Shown here one piece after another: positions 9,299 to 17,399 of a stretch of DNA of 64,000 nucleotides; the first letter of the stretch is position 1; each line of letters opens with the position of its first letter. The DNA lies in the NCBI RefSeq assembly GCF_015689175.1, contig NZ_CP065047.1:2914001-2978000 (forward strand), given 5' to 3'. This DNA comes from Mycobacterium kubicae (lineage in GTDB: Bacteria; Actinomycetota; Actinomycetes; Mycobacteriales; Mycobacteriaceae). The notes below the pieces were generated by a model. It was given only the letters and a program-made list of their open reading frames with translations. It did not search any database and was not told where the DNA came from. The translations under genes and the position numbers were made by a program.

Positions 9299-9404
9299 AG
9301 CACTCCTTATTCGATATCTACACAAGGCTTTTCGAGGATTGCGCCCTCTGTACCCCATAGTGCCTGGGAGAAACTGTGCGGTAAAGGTGATTCCTGCCAC
9401 TATA

Positions 9405-9425
9405 CTAATCGGTATGACCGATAAG
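9405..9425. promoter_or_regulatory. OxyR operator overlapping the oxyR start codon
   Basis: The core ATCGGT-ATG-ACCGAT is a perfect inverted repeat at 9408-9422. With the flanking CTA and AAG it forms a 21-bp palindrome with one mismatched pair. The central ATG is the oxyR start codon (9414-9416). This matches the known mycobacterial ahpC-oxyR arrangement, so binding should both autoregulate oxyR and control ahpC. Confidence 0.85.
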
Positions 9426-10361
9426 AACTATCAGCCCACCCTGGCCGGGCTGCGGGCGTTCGTAGCGGTGGCGGAAAAGCAGCATTTCGGAAGTGCCGCA
9501 GCCGCTTTGGGCGTCAGCCAGTCGACATTGTCACAGGCGTTGGCCGCGCTGGAGACCGGTCTGGACACCCAGCTCGTCGAGCGGTCGACGCGTCGGGTCT
9601 TCCTGACCGCTGACGGCACAGGGCTGCTGCCACTGGCCCAAGCCGCCGTCGAGGCCGCCGATGCCTTCACCACCGCGGCGGCCGGGGTCGCCGACCCGCT
9701 GCAGGGTGCCATCCGCCTGGGCCTGATTCCCACCGTCGCGCCCTACGTGCTGCCCACGGTGTTGGCCGGACTGAGCCGTCGGCTGCCCGAGCTGACGGTG
9801 CGGGTGATCGAGGACCAGACCGAACGCCTGCTCGGGTCCTTGCGGGAAGGCGCATTGGATGCCGCCTTGATCGCGTTGCCCTCCGAGGCAACCGGGGTGA
9901 CGGAGATCCCGATCTATGAGGAGGACTTCATCCTGGCGCTGCCCCCCGGACACTCGCTGGCCGGCAAGCATCGGGTGCCTGCGGCCGCGTTGGCGGAGCT
10001 ACCTCTGTTGTTGCTCGACGAAGGACACTGCCTGCGTGATCAGACCCTCGACGTCTGCCACAAAGCCGGGGTGCGGGCCGACCTCGCCGATACCCGGGCG
10101 GCATCACTGGCCACCGCCGTTCAATGCGTGATGGGCGGGCTGGGGGTCACGCTGATCCCGCAGAGCGCGGTGCCCGTTGAAGCCGCCCGCAGCCGGATCG
10201 CGCTGGCGGAGTTCGCCGCCCCGCGTCCCGGGCGGCGGATCGGCCTGGTGTTCCGGGCGTCCAGTGGACGCGACGAGGCTTATCGCCGCCTCGCCGGCAT
10301 CATCGGGGACGTCATCAGCGCCGAACAGCCGGTCCGCCCGGCGAAAGACCACACACGTTAA
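9414..10361 (+). CDS. oxyR: LysR-family peroxide sensor OxyR, intact
   Basis: The protein has 315 residues, starting at ATG 9414 ([19 protein letters not shown]). An N-terminal winged HTH (residues about 5-65, [23 protein letters not shown]) is followed by a LysR substrate-binding domain. The redox switch is readable: [21 protein letters not shown] gives two cysteines separated by eight residues, corresponding to the disulfide pair of E. coli OxyR. No frameshift or stop is present, unlike the decayed oxyR of M. tuberculosis. It should activate divergent ahpC-ahpD on oxidation. Its stop is 9 bp from the next gene. Confidence 0.96.
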   Translation: MTDKNYQPTLAGLRAFVAVAEKQHFGSAAAALGVSQSTLSQALAALETGLDTQLVERSTRRVFLTADGTGLLPLAQAAVEAADAFTTAAAGVADPLQGAIRLGLIPTVAPYVLPTVLAGLSRRLPELTVRVIEDQTERLLGSLREGALDAALIALPSEATGVTEIPIYEEDFILALPPGHSLAGKHRVPAAALAELPLLLLDEGHCLRDQTLDVCHKAGVRADLADTRAASLATAVQCVMGGLGVTLIPQSAVPVEAARSRIALAEFAAPRPGRRIGLVFRASSGRDEAYRRLAGIIGDVISAEQPVRPAKDHTR

Positions 10362-10370
10362 GTTCGGCCC

Positions 10371-11069
10371 ATGGAGAAGGTGATCGCCGTGCTCATGCGG
10401 GCAGAGCCGGACGACGAGTGGTGCAACCGGCAGCGCGGGCCGGTGGCCGATGCTTTGCTCGAGCTCGGCCTCCCCGGGCTTGCGGTCAATGTCCGAGACA
10501 GCGCGGTGCGCGATTCACTGATGACGTTGACGACGTTGGATCCACCGGTCGCCGCGGTGGTCAGCCTATGGACACAACAGTGCTATGGCGCGCAGCTGAC
10601 GACAGCGCTGCGGGTGCTGAGCCGGGAATGCGACAGGCTCGCCGCTTATCTGGTGACCGAATCGGTACCGCTGGCTCCACCGGTGACCGAATCCGGCGCC
10701 CGCACCAGTGGATTGGCCAACGTCGCGCTGCTGCGGCGCCCTCCGGAGCTGGACCAGGCCACCTGGCTCGATCGCTGGCAACTCGACCATACGTCGGTCG
10801 CCATCGAAACCCAGGCGACATTCGGCTACACCCAGAATTGGGTGGCCCGAGCCCTCACCGCCGATGCGCCGGGAATCAGCGGCATCGTCGAGGAGTTGTT
10901 CCCTGCCGAAGCGGTCACCGACTTGAAGGCGTTCTTCGGTGCTGCCGACGACAACGATTTGCAAGACCGGCTGAACCGGATGGTCGCCAGCACAGCCGCG
11001 TTCGGCGCCAACACCAATATCGACACGGTGCCGACCAGCCGCTACGTCTACCGAACACCGTTTGGATGA
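10371..11069 (+). CDS. EthD-like ferredoxin-fold protein (Rv1874-like)
   Basis: The protein has 232 residues from ATG 10371. The second half has an EthD/dimeric alpha-beta-barrel-like pattern (VALLRRPPELDQATWLDRWQLDHTSVAIETQATFGYTQN) that resembles a duplicated ferredoxin fold. EthD-type domains bind or process hydrophobic substrates, but no catalytic residue can be named. It starts 10 bp after oxyR and is followed at 15 bp by the Rv1875-like gene, so it could be read from the oxyR promoter. Length and neighbour match Rv1874 (about 228 residues, recalled). Confidence 0.75.
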   Translation: MEKVIAVLMRAEPDDEWCNRQRGPVADALLELGLPGLAVNVRDSAVRDSLMTLTTLDPPVAAVVSLWTQQCYGAQLTTALRVLSRECDRLAAYLVTESVPLAPPVTESGARTSGLANVALLRRPPELDQATWLDRWQLDHTSVAIETQATFGYTQNWVARALTADAPGISGIVEELFPAEAVTDLKAFFGAADDNDLQDRLNRMVASTAAFGANTNIDTVPTSRYVYRTPFG

Positions 11070-11084
11070 GCGAGGGACCCGCCA

Positions 11085-11537
11085 ATGAGCACATCGACGA
11101 CACTGAGCGACGCGGTGAGTCTGGCCGCGGCGGAAAGCGGTCTGGCGGTCGTCTCTACCGTCCGCGCCGACGGCACCGTGCAGGCGTCGCTGGTCAACGT
11201 CGGACTGCTATCGCATCCAGCCAGCGGCGAGCAAGTGCTGGGATTCACCACGTACGGCAAGGTCAAGCTGGCCAATCTGCGGGCCCGCCCGCAACTTGCC
11301 GTGACGTTTCGCAACGGCTGGCAGTGGGCGACCGTCGAAGGCCGCACCGAATTGGTCGGTCCCGACGATGCCCAGCCCTGGCTCACCGACACCGATCAGC
11401 TGCGACTGCTCTTGCGTGAGGTGTTCACCGCGGCGGGCGGCACCCACGACGACTGGGACACCTACGACCGCGTCATGACCCAGGAGCGTCGCGCCGTGGT
11501 GCTGATCGAGCCGACCCGCGTCTACAGCAACGGTTAG
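11085..11537 (+). CDS. F420-binding PPOX-class split-barrel protein (Rv1875-like)
   Basis: The protein has 150 residues, starting at ATG 11085. The pattern GLAVVSTVRADGTVQASLVNVG, then KVKLANLRARPQLAVTFRNGWQWATVEGRTELVG, is the split beta-barrel fold of the pyridoxamine-oxidase-like/F420-dependent family. M. tuberculosis Rv1875, at the same place and nearly the same length, is reported to bind cofactor F420. The likely role is a cytoplasmic F420-dependent reductase or F420-binding protein of unknown substrate. It probably forms an operon with the EthD-like gene upstream and the enoyl-CoA hydratase 9 bp downstream. Confidence 0.85.
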   Translation: MSTSTTLSDAVSLAAAESGLAVVSTVRADGTVQASLVNVGLLSHPASGEQVLGFTTYGKVKLANLRARPQLAVTFRNGWQWATVEGRTELVGPDDAQPWLTDTDQLRLLLREVFTAAGGTHDDWDTYDRVMTQERRAVVLIEPTRVYSNG

Positions 11538-11546
11538 GCTGCAGCG

Positions 11547-12302
11547 GTGACGCTGCTGATCGACGATGAGAACCGGGTACGGACCCTCACCCTGAATCGA
11601 CCAGAAGCACTCAATGCGTTCAACGAAGCCCTTTACGACGCGACCGCGCAGGCGCTGTTGGACGCCGCCGAGGATCCGCAAGTCGCCGTCGTGCTGCTGA
11701 CCGGCTCAGGGCGCGGTTTCAGCGCGGGCACCGATCTCGCCGAAATGCAGGCCCGCATCACCGACCCCGGCTTCACTCCGGGCAGGTACGGATTCCCAGG
11801 CCTGATCGACGCACTCAGCGCCTTCCCGAAACCGCTGATCTGCGCGGTGAACGGCGTGGGCGTAGGCATCGGTGCCACCATCCTGGGCTACGCCGACCTG
11901 GCCTTCATGTCGTCGACGGCCCGATTGAAGTGCCCGTTCACCAGCCTGGGTGTGGCACCGGAAGCAGCCTCGTCGTATCTGTTGCCGCAACTGGTCGGCC
12001 GGCAGAACGCCGCGTGGTTGTTGCTGTCCTCGGAATGGGTCGACGCCGACGAGGCGTTGCGGATGGGGCTGGTCTGGCGGGTGTGTGATCCGGACGCGCT
12101 GCTGACCGAGGCCCGCCGGCACGCCGAAATCCTGGCCGCGCGGCCGATTTCGAGTCTGATGGCGGTCAAGCACACGATGGTCGAGCCGGTCCGTCCGGAG
12201 ATCGCCGCAGCGACCGCGCGGGAGAACGCTCACTTCGTCGAGTTGATGGGCGCCCAAGCCAACGCGGCGGCTTTGGAGGATTTCAGCAAACGGCGTCGGT
12301 AG
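11547..12302 (+). CDS. Enoyl-CoA hydratase/isomerase family protein
   Basis: The protein has 251 residues from GTG 11547, 9 bp after the previous stop. Crotonase-fold motifs are LNRPEALNAFNEAL, the oxyanion-hole GSGRGFSAGTDL, and CAVNGVGVGIGATILGYADLAF. The general-acid/base region reads FTSLGVAPEAASSYLLPQLVGRQNA, so one of the two usual Glu residues is present (APEAASS). It likely hydrates or isomerises an enoyl-CoA in lipid breakdown. The last 20 bp overlap the 3' end of the convergent bfd gene. Confidence 0.9.
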   Translation: MTLLIDDENRVRTLTLNRPEALNAFNEALYDATAQALLDAAEDPQVAVVLLTGSGRGFSAGTDLAEMQARITDPGFTPGRYGFPGLIDALSAFPKPLICAVNGVGVGIGATILGYADLAFMSSTARLKCPFTSLGVAPEAASSYLLPQLVGRQNAAWLLLSSEWVDADEALRMGLVWRVCDPDALLTEARRHAEILAARPISSLMAVKHTMVEPVRPEIAAATARENAHFVELMGAQANAAALEDFSKRRR

Positions 12303-12486
12303 CAGCCCGCAGCGCGGTGGTGTCGGTTGCGGCGGCGGCGATGATCGCCCGGATCGTCCGTCGGCACCGCCCGCAGTCTCCACCGGCTCCGCATGCGGCG
12401 GCGATTTCCTTGGAGGTCGATGCCCCCCGGGCGACGATGTCGCACACGGTCTGGTTGGTGGCCCCAACACAGAGGCATACGTACAT
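12283..12486 (-). CDS. bfd: Bacterioferritin-associated ferredoxin-like [2Fe-2S] protein
   Basis: The protein has 67 residues from ATG 12484-12486. Four cysteines in the BFD pattern (MYVCLCVGATNQ, then CGAGGDCGRCRRTI) ligate a [2Fe-2S] cluster. Bfd reduces the bacterioferritin core to release iron. The gene is divergent from bfrA across about 300 bp holding two iron boxes, so both genes may respond to IdeR. Its 3' end overlaps the convergent enoyl-CoA hydratase gene by 20 bp. The gene name is a family assignment from the cysteine pattern and the bfrA context. Confidence 0.88.
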   Translation of the reverse strand: MYVCLCVGATNQTVCDIVARGASTSKEIAAACGAGGDCGRCRRTIRAIIAAAATDTTALRAATDAVC

Positions 12487-12547
12487 TCAGCAAACCCCCA
12501 TGCCGTGCCGGCGGACCGGCGGAGCCCAGCTATTCACACCCCGCATA

Positions 12548-12566
12548 TTAGCCGAGTCTAACCTAA
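12548..12566. promoter_or_regulatory. IdeR iron box 1 (bfd-bfrA)
   Basis: The 19-bp sequence TTAGCCGAGTCTAACCTAA matches the IdeR consensus TTAGGTTAGSCTAACCTAA at 15 of 19 positions, with a perfect right half. It lies between bfd and bfrA. In M. tuberculosis, IdeR with iron activates bfrA through two neighbouring boxes, which fits this layout. Confidence 0.9.
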
Positions 12567-12571
12567 GTTCG

Positions 12572-12590
12572 TTAGCGCAGTCTAACCTAA
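12572..12590. promoter_or_regulatory. IdeR iron box 2 (bfd-bfrA)
   Basis: TTAGCGCAGTCTAACCTAA is the second 19-bp match (15 of 19), centred 24 bp from box 1, so both face nearly the same side of the helix. The left half is degenerate at the same three positions as box 1. It lies about 193 bp upstream of bfrA. Confidence 0.9.
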
Positions 12591-12783
12591 GTCCAGTGCT
12601 TCTGGCCCATGCCTCCGCACAGCGTGACGCGCCCGGGGCGTGAGACGGTGTGCCCGCAGACCCCTGTCCTGCACTAGATTTAGACGGCCAGCAAAATGTG
12701 CTGCTAGGACCGCGCGGGTGAGCTCCAGCCCAGCCTCCCGTCGTGGTTCGCGATGACAGCCTTCACACCCATAAGGAGTGATC

Positions 12784-13263
12784 ATGCAAGGTGATCCGGA
12801 CGTTTTGCGCCTGCTCAACGAGCAACTGACCAGCGAGCTCACCGCCATCAACCAATACTTCCTGCACTCGAAGATGCAGGACAACTGGGGTCTCACCGAG
12901 CTGGCACAGCACACCCGCGAGGAATCCTTCGACGAGATGCGGCACGCCGAGGCGATCACCGACCGGATCCTGCTGCTCGACGGCCTGCCGAACTACCAGC
13001 GCATCTTCTCGTTGCGGATCGGCCAGACGCTGCGTGAGCAGTTCGAGGCCGACCTAGCTATCGAGTACGAGGTACTGGACCGGCTCAAGCCAGGCATCCT
13101 GTTGTGCCGGGAAAAACAGGACAGCACCAGCGCCGTGCTGCTCGAGAAGATCGTGGCCGACGAGGAACTGCACATCGACTACTTGGAGACGCAACTGGAG
13201 TTGATGGACAAGTTGGGCGAGGAGCTGTACTCCGCTCAGTGCGTTTCGCGCCCACCGAGCTGA
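12784..13263 (+). CDS. bfrA: Bacterioferritin BfrA
   Basis: The protein has 159 residues, starting at ATG 12784 behind ATAAGGAGTG. It has the ferritin four-helix fold with ferroxidase ligands visible: LTSELTAINQYFLH (Glu18 region), REESFDEMRHAEAI (Glu51, His54), the EADLAIEYE helix and VADEELHIDYLE (Glu127, His130). A methionine near position 52 (DEMRHAE) is the usual haem ligand. It oxidises and stores iron in a 24-mer cage in the cytoplasm. It is under the two IdeR boxes upstream and should rise when iron is plentiful. Length matches Rv1876. Confidence 0.98.
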   Translation: MQGDPDVLRLLNEQLTSELTAINQYFLHSKMQDNWGLTELAQHTREESFDEMRHAEAITDRILLLDGLPNYQRIFSLRIGQTLREQFEADLAIEYEVLDRLKPGILLCREKQDSTSAVLLEKIVADEELHIDYLETQLELMDKLGEELYSAQCVSRPPS

Positions 13264-13387
13264 CAGCGGGGGGGTCGGTGACGCTGGGCGCACTCAGCGA
13301 CAGCGGTAGCCGCCATCGCGTGATTGCCGTTGGCCCACAAAGGGCACCCGTCAGGATCTGACGCCCAGAAAGGCCGAGAAAGGCAGC

Positions 13388-15472
13388 ATGACAAGCGCGA
13401 CACCATCAGCCGTGACGGCGGCCCGCCCCACTGCCATGGCACCGAGTAGCACGCTGATCAGCCCGCAACGGCGCAACCTGATCTTCCTGGCGATCGTGCT
13501 CGGCATGCTGCTGGCGGCACTGGATCAGACCATCGTCGCGACCGCCCTGCCGACCATCGTCGCCGACTTGGGCGACGCGGGACGGCAATCCTGGGTGGTG
13601 ACCAGCTACCTGTTGGCGTCCACAATCGTCACCGCGCTCGTCGGCAAGCTCGGCGACGTGTTCGGGCGCAAGCGGGTCTTCCAGGCCGCTGTGGTGTCGT
13701 TCGTCATCGGCTCGGTGCTGTGCGGATTGGCCCAATCGATGGCCATGCTGGTGGGGGCGCGGGCGCTGCAGGGCATCGGCGGGGGTGGCATCACCGTGAC
13801 CGCCAGCGCGTTGATCGGCGAAGTGGTGCCGCTGCGCGAACGCGGCCGCTATCAAGGCATCCTCGGGGCGGTCTTCGGCGTCACGACGGTGGTCGGTCCG
13901 TTGCTCGGCGGCTATTTCACCGACTACCTGACCTGGCGCTGGGCGTTCTGGATCAACATTCCGGTATCGGTGGTGGTGATCTTCGTGGCCGCCGCGGCGA
14001 TACCCGCGCTGACCGCCGCCACCAAGCCGATCATCGACTACGCCGGCATTGTGTTCATCGGCCTGGGCGCCTCCGCGCTGACCCTGGCCACCAGCTGGGG
14101 CGGGACCCGGTACCCATGGGGCTCGACCACCATCATCGGTCTGTTCGTCGGTGCGGTGGTGGCGCTCGGCGTGTTCGTGTGGGTGGAAAACCGCGCCACC
14201 GAACCGATTCTGCCGATCCGGCTCTTCGGTAGTCCGGTGTTCACCGTGTGCTGTGTGCTGTCCTTCGTCGTCGGTTTCGCGATGCTGGGCGCGATGACGT
14301 TCCTGCCGACCTACATGCAGTACGTCAATGGCGTCTCGGCGACCACGTCGGGTCTGCGCACCCTGCCGATGGTGGTCGGCATGCTCATCACCTCCACCGG
14401 CAGCGGCACCTTGGTTGGGCGCACCGGCCGGTACAAACTGTTTCCGGTGGCGGGCACCGCCATCATGGCCACCGCCTTTGTGTTGATGTCGCGCATGGAC
14501 CCTGCCACGTCGGCGCTGGTGCAGTCGCTGTACTTGCTGCTTCTGGGTGCGGGTATCGGCCTGTCCATGCAGGTGCTGGTGCTCATCGTGCAGAACACCT
14601 CGAACTTCGAGGACCTCGGCGTTGCCACCTCCGGTGTGACGTTCTTCCGGACTATCGGAAGTTCGTTCGGGGCAGCCATTTTCGGGTCATTGTTCGTCAA
14701 CTTCCTCAACCGCAGGCTGGGTCCCGCGCTGGCGGCCAGCGGGGCGTCGCCCGAAGCGGTGAGTTCTCCGGCGGCCCTGCATCGTCAACCACACAACGTG
14801 GCCGCGCCGATCGTGCAGGCTTATTCCGAATCGCTGAGCCAGGTCTTTCTCTGGGCCGCACCGGTGGCCGCGGTCGGCTTCGTGTTGGCGTTGTTCCTGC
14901 GCGAAGTTCCGCTGCGCGACATCCACAACAGCGCCGTCGACATCGGCGACGGCTTCGGAATGCCCAGCACCGATACCCCGGAGAGCTTGCTGGAGAACGC
15001 GATTGCGCGGATGCTGCGCGGGGACCCGGGGGTCCGACTGCGCAGCATCGCGATGCGGCCCGATTGCCGACTCGACGTGGCCGGGTTGTGGGGCGTCATG
15101 CGGGTCAACCGCTTCGGCCAATTCTTCGGTACCGCTCGGTTGACTGACATCGCCGACTATCTGCGGGTGCCGTTCGAGGTACTGGAACCCACGTTCACCC
15201 GCCTGGCCGCCACCGGTTACATCCTGCGCGACGGTGACCGGATGTGGCTGACGCCGGCGGGCGTCCAGCAAGTGGACTACGTGTACTCACTGTTGCTGGG
15301 TTGGATCATGGACAAGTTGGAGCGGTCCCCGGGGTTCGCCGGTCGCCCGGATCGCCGGCACGTCGAGGACGCCCTCGGGCATGTCGCGTATCGCCTTCTC
15401 GTACAACGGGATTGGGGTGGTGACGCGCCAACCATGGCGATCGCCGGATCACACGCCGGCGCCGCCACCTAA
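13388..15472 (+). CDS. MFS drug-efflux-type transporter with C-terminal soluble domain (Rv1877-like)
   Basis: The protein has 694 residues from ATG 13388. It is of DHA2/EmrB-QacA type: about 14 membrane segments from residue 30 to 510, motif LDQTIVATALPTIVADL in TM1, and loop motif GKLGDVFGRKRVF. After the last membrane segment comes a soluble domain of about 170 residues (about 525-694) with a winged-helix-like stretch (FGQFFGTARLTDIADYLRVPFEVLEPTFTRLAATGYILRDGDRMWLTPAG), which is unusual for this family. It probably exports hydrophobic compounds using protons. Length and location match Rv1877 (about 687 residues). Substrate unknown. Confidence 0.92.
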   Translation: MTSATPSAVTAARPTAMAPSSTLISPQRRNLIFLAIVLGMLLAALDQTIVATALPTIVADLGDAGRQSWVVTSYLLASTIVTALVGKLGDVFGRKRVFQAAVVSFVIGSVLCGLAQSMAMLVGARALQGIGGGGITVTASALIGEVVPLRERGRYQGILGAVFGVTTVVGPLLGGYFTDYLTWRWAFWINIPVSVVVIFVAAAAIPALTAATKPIIDYAGIVFIGLGASALTLATSWGGTRYPWGSTTIIGLFVGAVVALGVFVWVENRATEPILPIRLFGSPVFTVCCVLSFVVGFAMLGAMTFLPTYMQYVNGVSATTSGLRTLPMVVGMLITSTGSGTLVGRTGRYKLFPVAGTAIMATAFVLMSRMDPATSALVQSLYLLLLGAGIGLSMQVLVLIVQNTSNFEDLGVATSGVTFFRTIGSSFGAAIFGSLFVNFLNRRLGPALAASGASPEAVSSPAALHRQPHNVAAPIVQAYSESLSQVFLWAAPVAAVGFVLALFLREVPLRDIHNSAVDIGDGFGMPSTDTPESLLENAIARMLRGDPGVRLRSIAMRPDCRLDVAGLWGVMRVNRFGQFFGTARLTDIADYLRVPFEVLEPTFTRLAATGYILRDGDRMWLTPAGVQQVDYVYSLLLGWIMDKLERSPGFAGRPDRRHVEDALGHVAYRLLVQRDWGGDAPTMAIAGSHAGAAT

Positions 15473-15513
15473 CCGTTTGCCCCGGCCGGTCGGCGCGGGC
15501 GTACCATCTCGCC

Positions 15514-16008
15514 ATGAGCCGAATCGGAACCTTCGCCGACGACGACCTGGCCGGCTGGATTGGGAAATCACCCGAACTCGGTAGCGCACTGGCCAACTTC
15601 AGCCGGGCGGTCTACACCAGCAACCGGCTGCCGTTGCGTACCCGCGAGCTGGCGCGCGCCGTGATCGCCAACAACAACGAGTGCGTTGTGTGCGCCAACA
15701 CCCGCGATGCCGACGGGCCGGCCGCCGGTGTCGACGAAGACCTCTACGAGCACGCGGCGCAGTGGCGCACCTGGCCGGGTTACAGCGATCAGGAGCGGCT
15801 GGCCGCCGAGTTCGCGCACCGGTTCTCCACCGAACACACCGTGCTGCGCGATGACGAGGACTTCTGGGCCAGGGCGAGCGAGCACTTCTCCGAGGAGTTG
15901 CTCGCCGACCTGGCGCTGTCGTGCGCCCTGTGGGTCGGCATGGGTCGCGTCCTGCGGACTCTCGACATCGGTCAGGCCTGCAAACTGACCTTGCCCAGCC
16001 GCGCGTGA
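15514..16008 (+). CDS. Carboxymuconolactone decarboxylase (AhpD-like) family protein
   Basis: The protein has 164 residues from ATG 15514. The segment LRTRELARAVIANNNECVVCANTRD carries the CxxC of the CMD/AhpD fold; the trailing His of true AhpD (CxxCxxxH) is replaced. Family members are either peroxidase-like thiol proteins or decarboxylases, so the reaction cannot be settled here. A hairpin (15996-16021) overlaps its stop. It precedes glnA3 by 38 bp, in the same direction, and may be its first operon partner. Confidence 0.82.
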   Translation: MSRIGTFADDDLAGWIGKSPELGSALANFSRAVYTSNRLPLRTRELARAVIANNNECVVCANTRDADGPAAGVDEDLYEHAAQWRTWPGYSDQERLAAEFAHRFSTEHTVLRDDEDFWARASEHFSEELLADLALSCALWVGMGRVLRTLDIGQACKLTLPSRA

Positions 16009-16021
16009 AAGCACGCGGCTG
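15996..16021 (+). terminator. Hairpin across the CMD-protein stop codon, before glnA3
   Basis: CAGCCGCG at 15996-16003 pairs with CGCGGCTG at 16014-16021; the loop contains the TGA stop (16006-16008). It could be a partial terminator or attenuator limiting read-through into glnA3. There is no U tract, so confidence is low. Confidence 0.4.
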
Positions 16022-16046
16022 ACACCAGCGCTGCACAATGGCTGCC

Positions 16047-17399
16047 ATGACAGCCACTCCGCTTGCCGCCGCGGCGATCGCCCAATTGGAAGCCGAGGGC
16101 GTCGACACCGTCATCGGCACCGTGGTCAATCCCGCCGGCTTGATCAACGCCAAGACGGTGCCGATCCGGCGGACCAACACGTTCGCCGATCCCGGGTTGG
16201 GGGCCAGCCCGGTGTGGCACGCCTTCACCATCGACCAGACCGGCATCGCCTACAACGACAACGTCAGTGTGGTCGGCGATCAACGCATCCGCATCGATCT
16301 TTCGGCCCTGCGCATCATCGGCGACGGCTTGGCGTGGGCACCCGCATCGTTCTTCGACCAGGACGGCACCCCGGTTGCGGCCTGTACCCGCGGAACGCTG
16401 CACCGCGTCGAAACCGCGCTCGCCGACGCCGGTGTCGAGGCGCTCGTCGGCCACGAGATCGAGTTCGTCCTCGTCGGGCCCGATGGGCACCAACTGCCCG
16501 CCACGCTGTGGGCGCAGTACGGGTTGGCCGGGATACTCGAGCGAGAGTCGTTCATCCGTGACGTCATCGGTGCGGCGACGTCGGCCGGTGTAGCGATCGA
16601 GCAGTTCCATCCCGAGTCGGGAGCCAACCAGTTCGAGGTGTCGTTGGCCCCGCACCCGCCGGTGGCGGCCGCCGACCAGATGGTGTTGCTGCGGATCATC
16701 CTCGGGCGAGCGGCGCGCCGGCACGGGCTGCGCATCAGTCTCTCGCCGGCGCCGTTCGCCGGCAGCGTGGGATCCGGTGCCCACCAGCACTTCTCACTGA
16801 CTACCTCGCAGGGACCGTTGTTTTCCGGTGGACCGGGGCCCGGCGGCATGACAGCGGCGGGGCAGAGCGCGGTGGCCGGTGTGCTGCGCGGACTGCCGCA
16901 GGCGCAGGGCATGTTGTGCGGGTCGATCGTGTCGGCCTTGCGGATGCGGCCGGGCAACTGGGCGGGAGCTTACGCGTGTTGGGGCGTCGAGAACCGAGAG
17001 GCGGCCGTTCGATTCGTCAAGGCCAATGTCGGCAACCCGCGCGGCGGCAACGTCGAAGTCAAAGTCGTCGATCCTGCCGCGAACCCGTATCTCGCGTCGG
17101 CGGCGATCTTGGGGCTCGCGCTCGACGGGATTACCAGCGAAGCGGTGCTGCAACCGGAAACAACCGTCGATCCCGGTGCGCTTTCCGATTCCGAACGAAG
17201 CCGTGCCGGTACCGTGCTGCTGCCCGAATCTCAGACGGAAGCCATTGCCGCGCTTGACGAGTCACAACTGATGCGATCAATCCTGGGCGACGCCGTGGTC
17301 GACCTCGTCGTTGCGGTCCGGCGGATGGAACATGACCGTTACGGTGACCTCGATCCGGAGGCTCTGGCGGATAAATTCCGGATGGCCTGGAGCGTATGA
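16047..17399 (+). CDS. glnA3: Glutamine synthetase-like GlnA3
   Basis: The protein has 450 residues using ATG 16047 (MTATPLAAAA); an ATG three codons upstream is possible, but 450 equals the recalled M. tuberculosis GlnA3 length. The GS catalytic domain shows VGHEIEFVLVG (metal Glu), QFHPESGANQFEVSLAP, GSGAHQHFSLT (ATP/Glu site) and the C-terminal NPRGGNVEVKVVDPAANPYLASAAIL. The adenylylation tyrosine loop is not evident. Actinobacterial GlnA3 enzymes are reported to gamma-glutamylate polyamines rather than make glutamine, and that role is more likely here. The stop overlaps the amidohydrolase gene start (ATGA). Confidence 0.95.
   Translation: MTATPLAAAAIAQLEAEGVDTVIGTVVNPAGLINAKTVPIRRTNTFADPGLGASPVWHAFTIDQTGIAYNDNVSVVGDQRIRIDLSALRIIGDGLAWAPASFFDQDGTPVAACTRGTLHRVETALADAGVEALVGHEIEFVLVGPDGHQLPATLWAQYGLAGILERESFIRDVIGAATSAGVAIEQFHPESGANQFEVSLAPHPPVAAADQMVLLRIILGRAARRHGLRISLSPAPFAGSVGSGAHQHFSLTTSQGPLFSGGPGPGGMTAAGQSAVAGVLRGLPQAQGMLCGSIVSALRMRPGNWAGAYACWGVENREAAVRFVKANVGNPRGGNVEVKVVDPAANPYLASAAILGLALDGITSEAVLQPETTVDPGALSDSERSRAGTVLLPESQTEAIAALDESQLMRSILGDAVVDLVVAVRRMEHDRYGDLDPEALADKFRMAWSV

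Noticed and set aside
10418..11419. Long frame spanning the EthD-like and Rv1875-like genes
   Set aside because: It crosses two well-supported genes and has Arg/Gly/Gln-rich nonsense composition.
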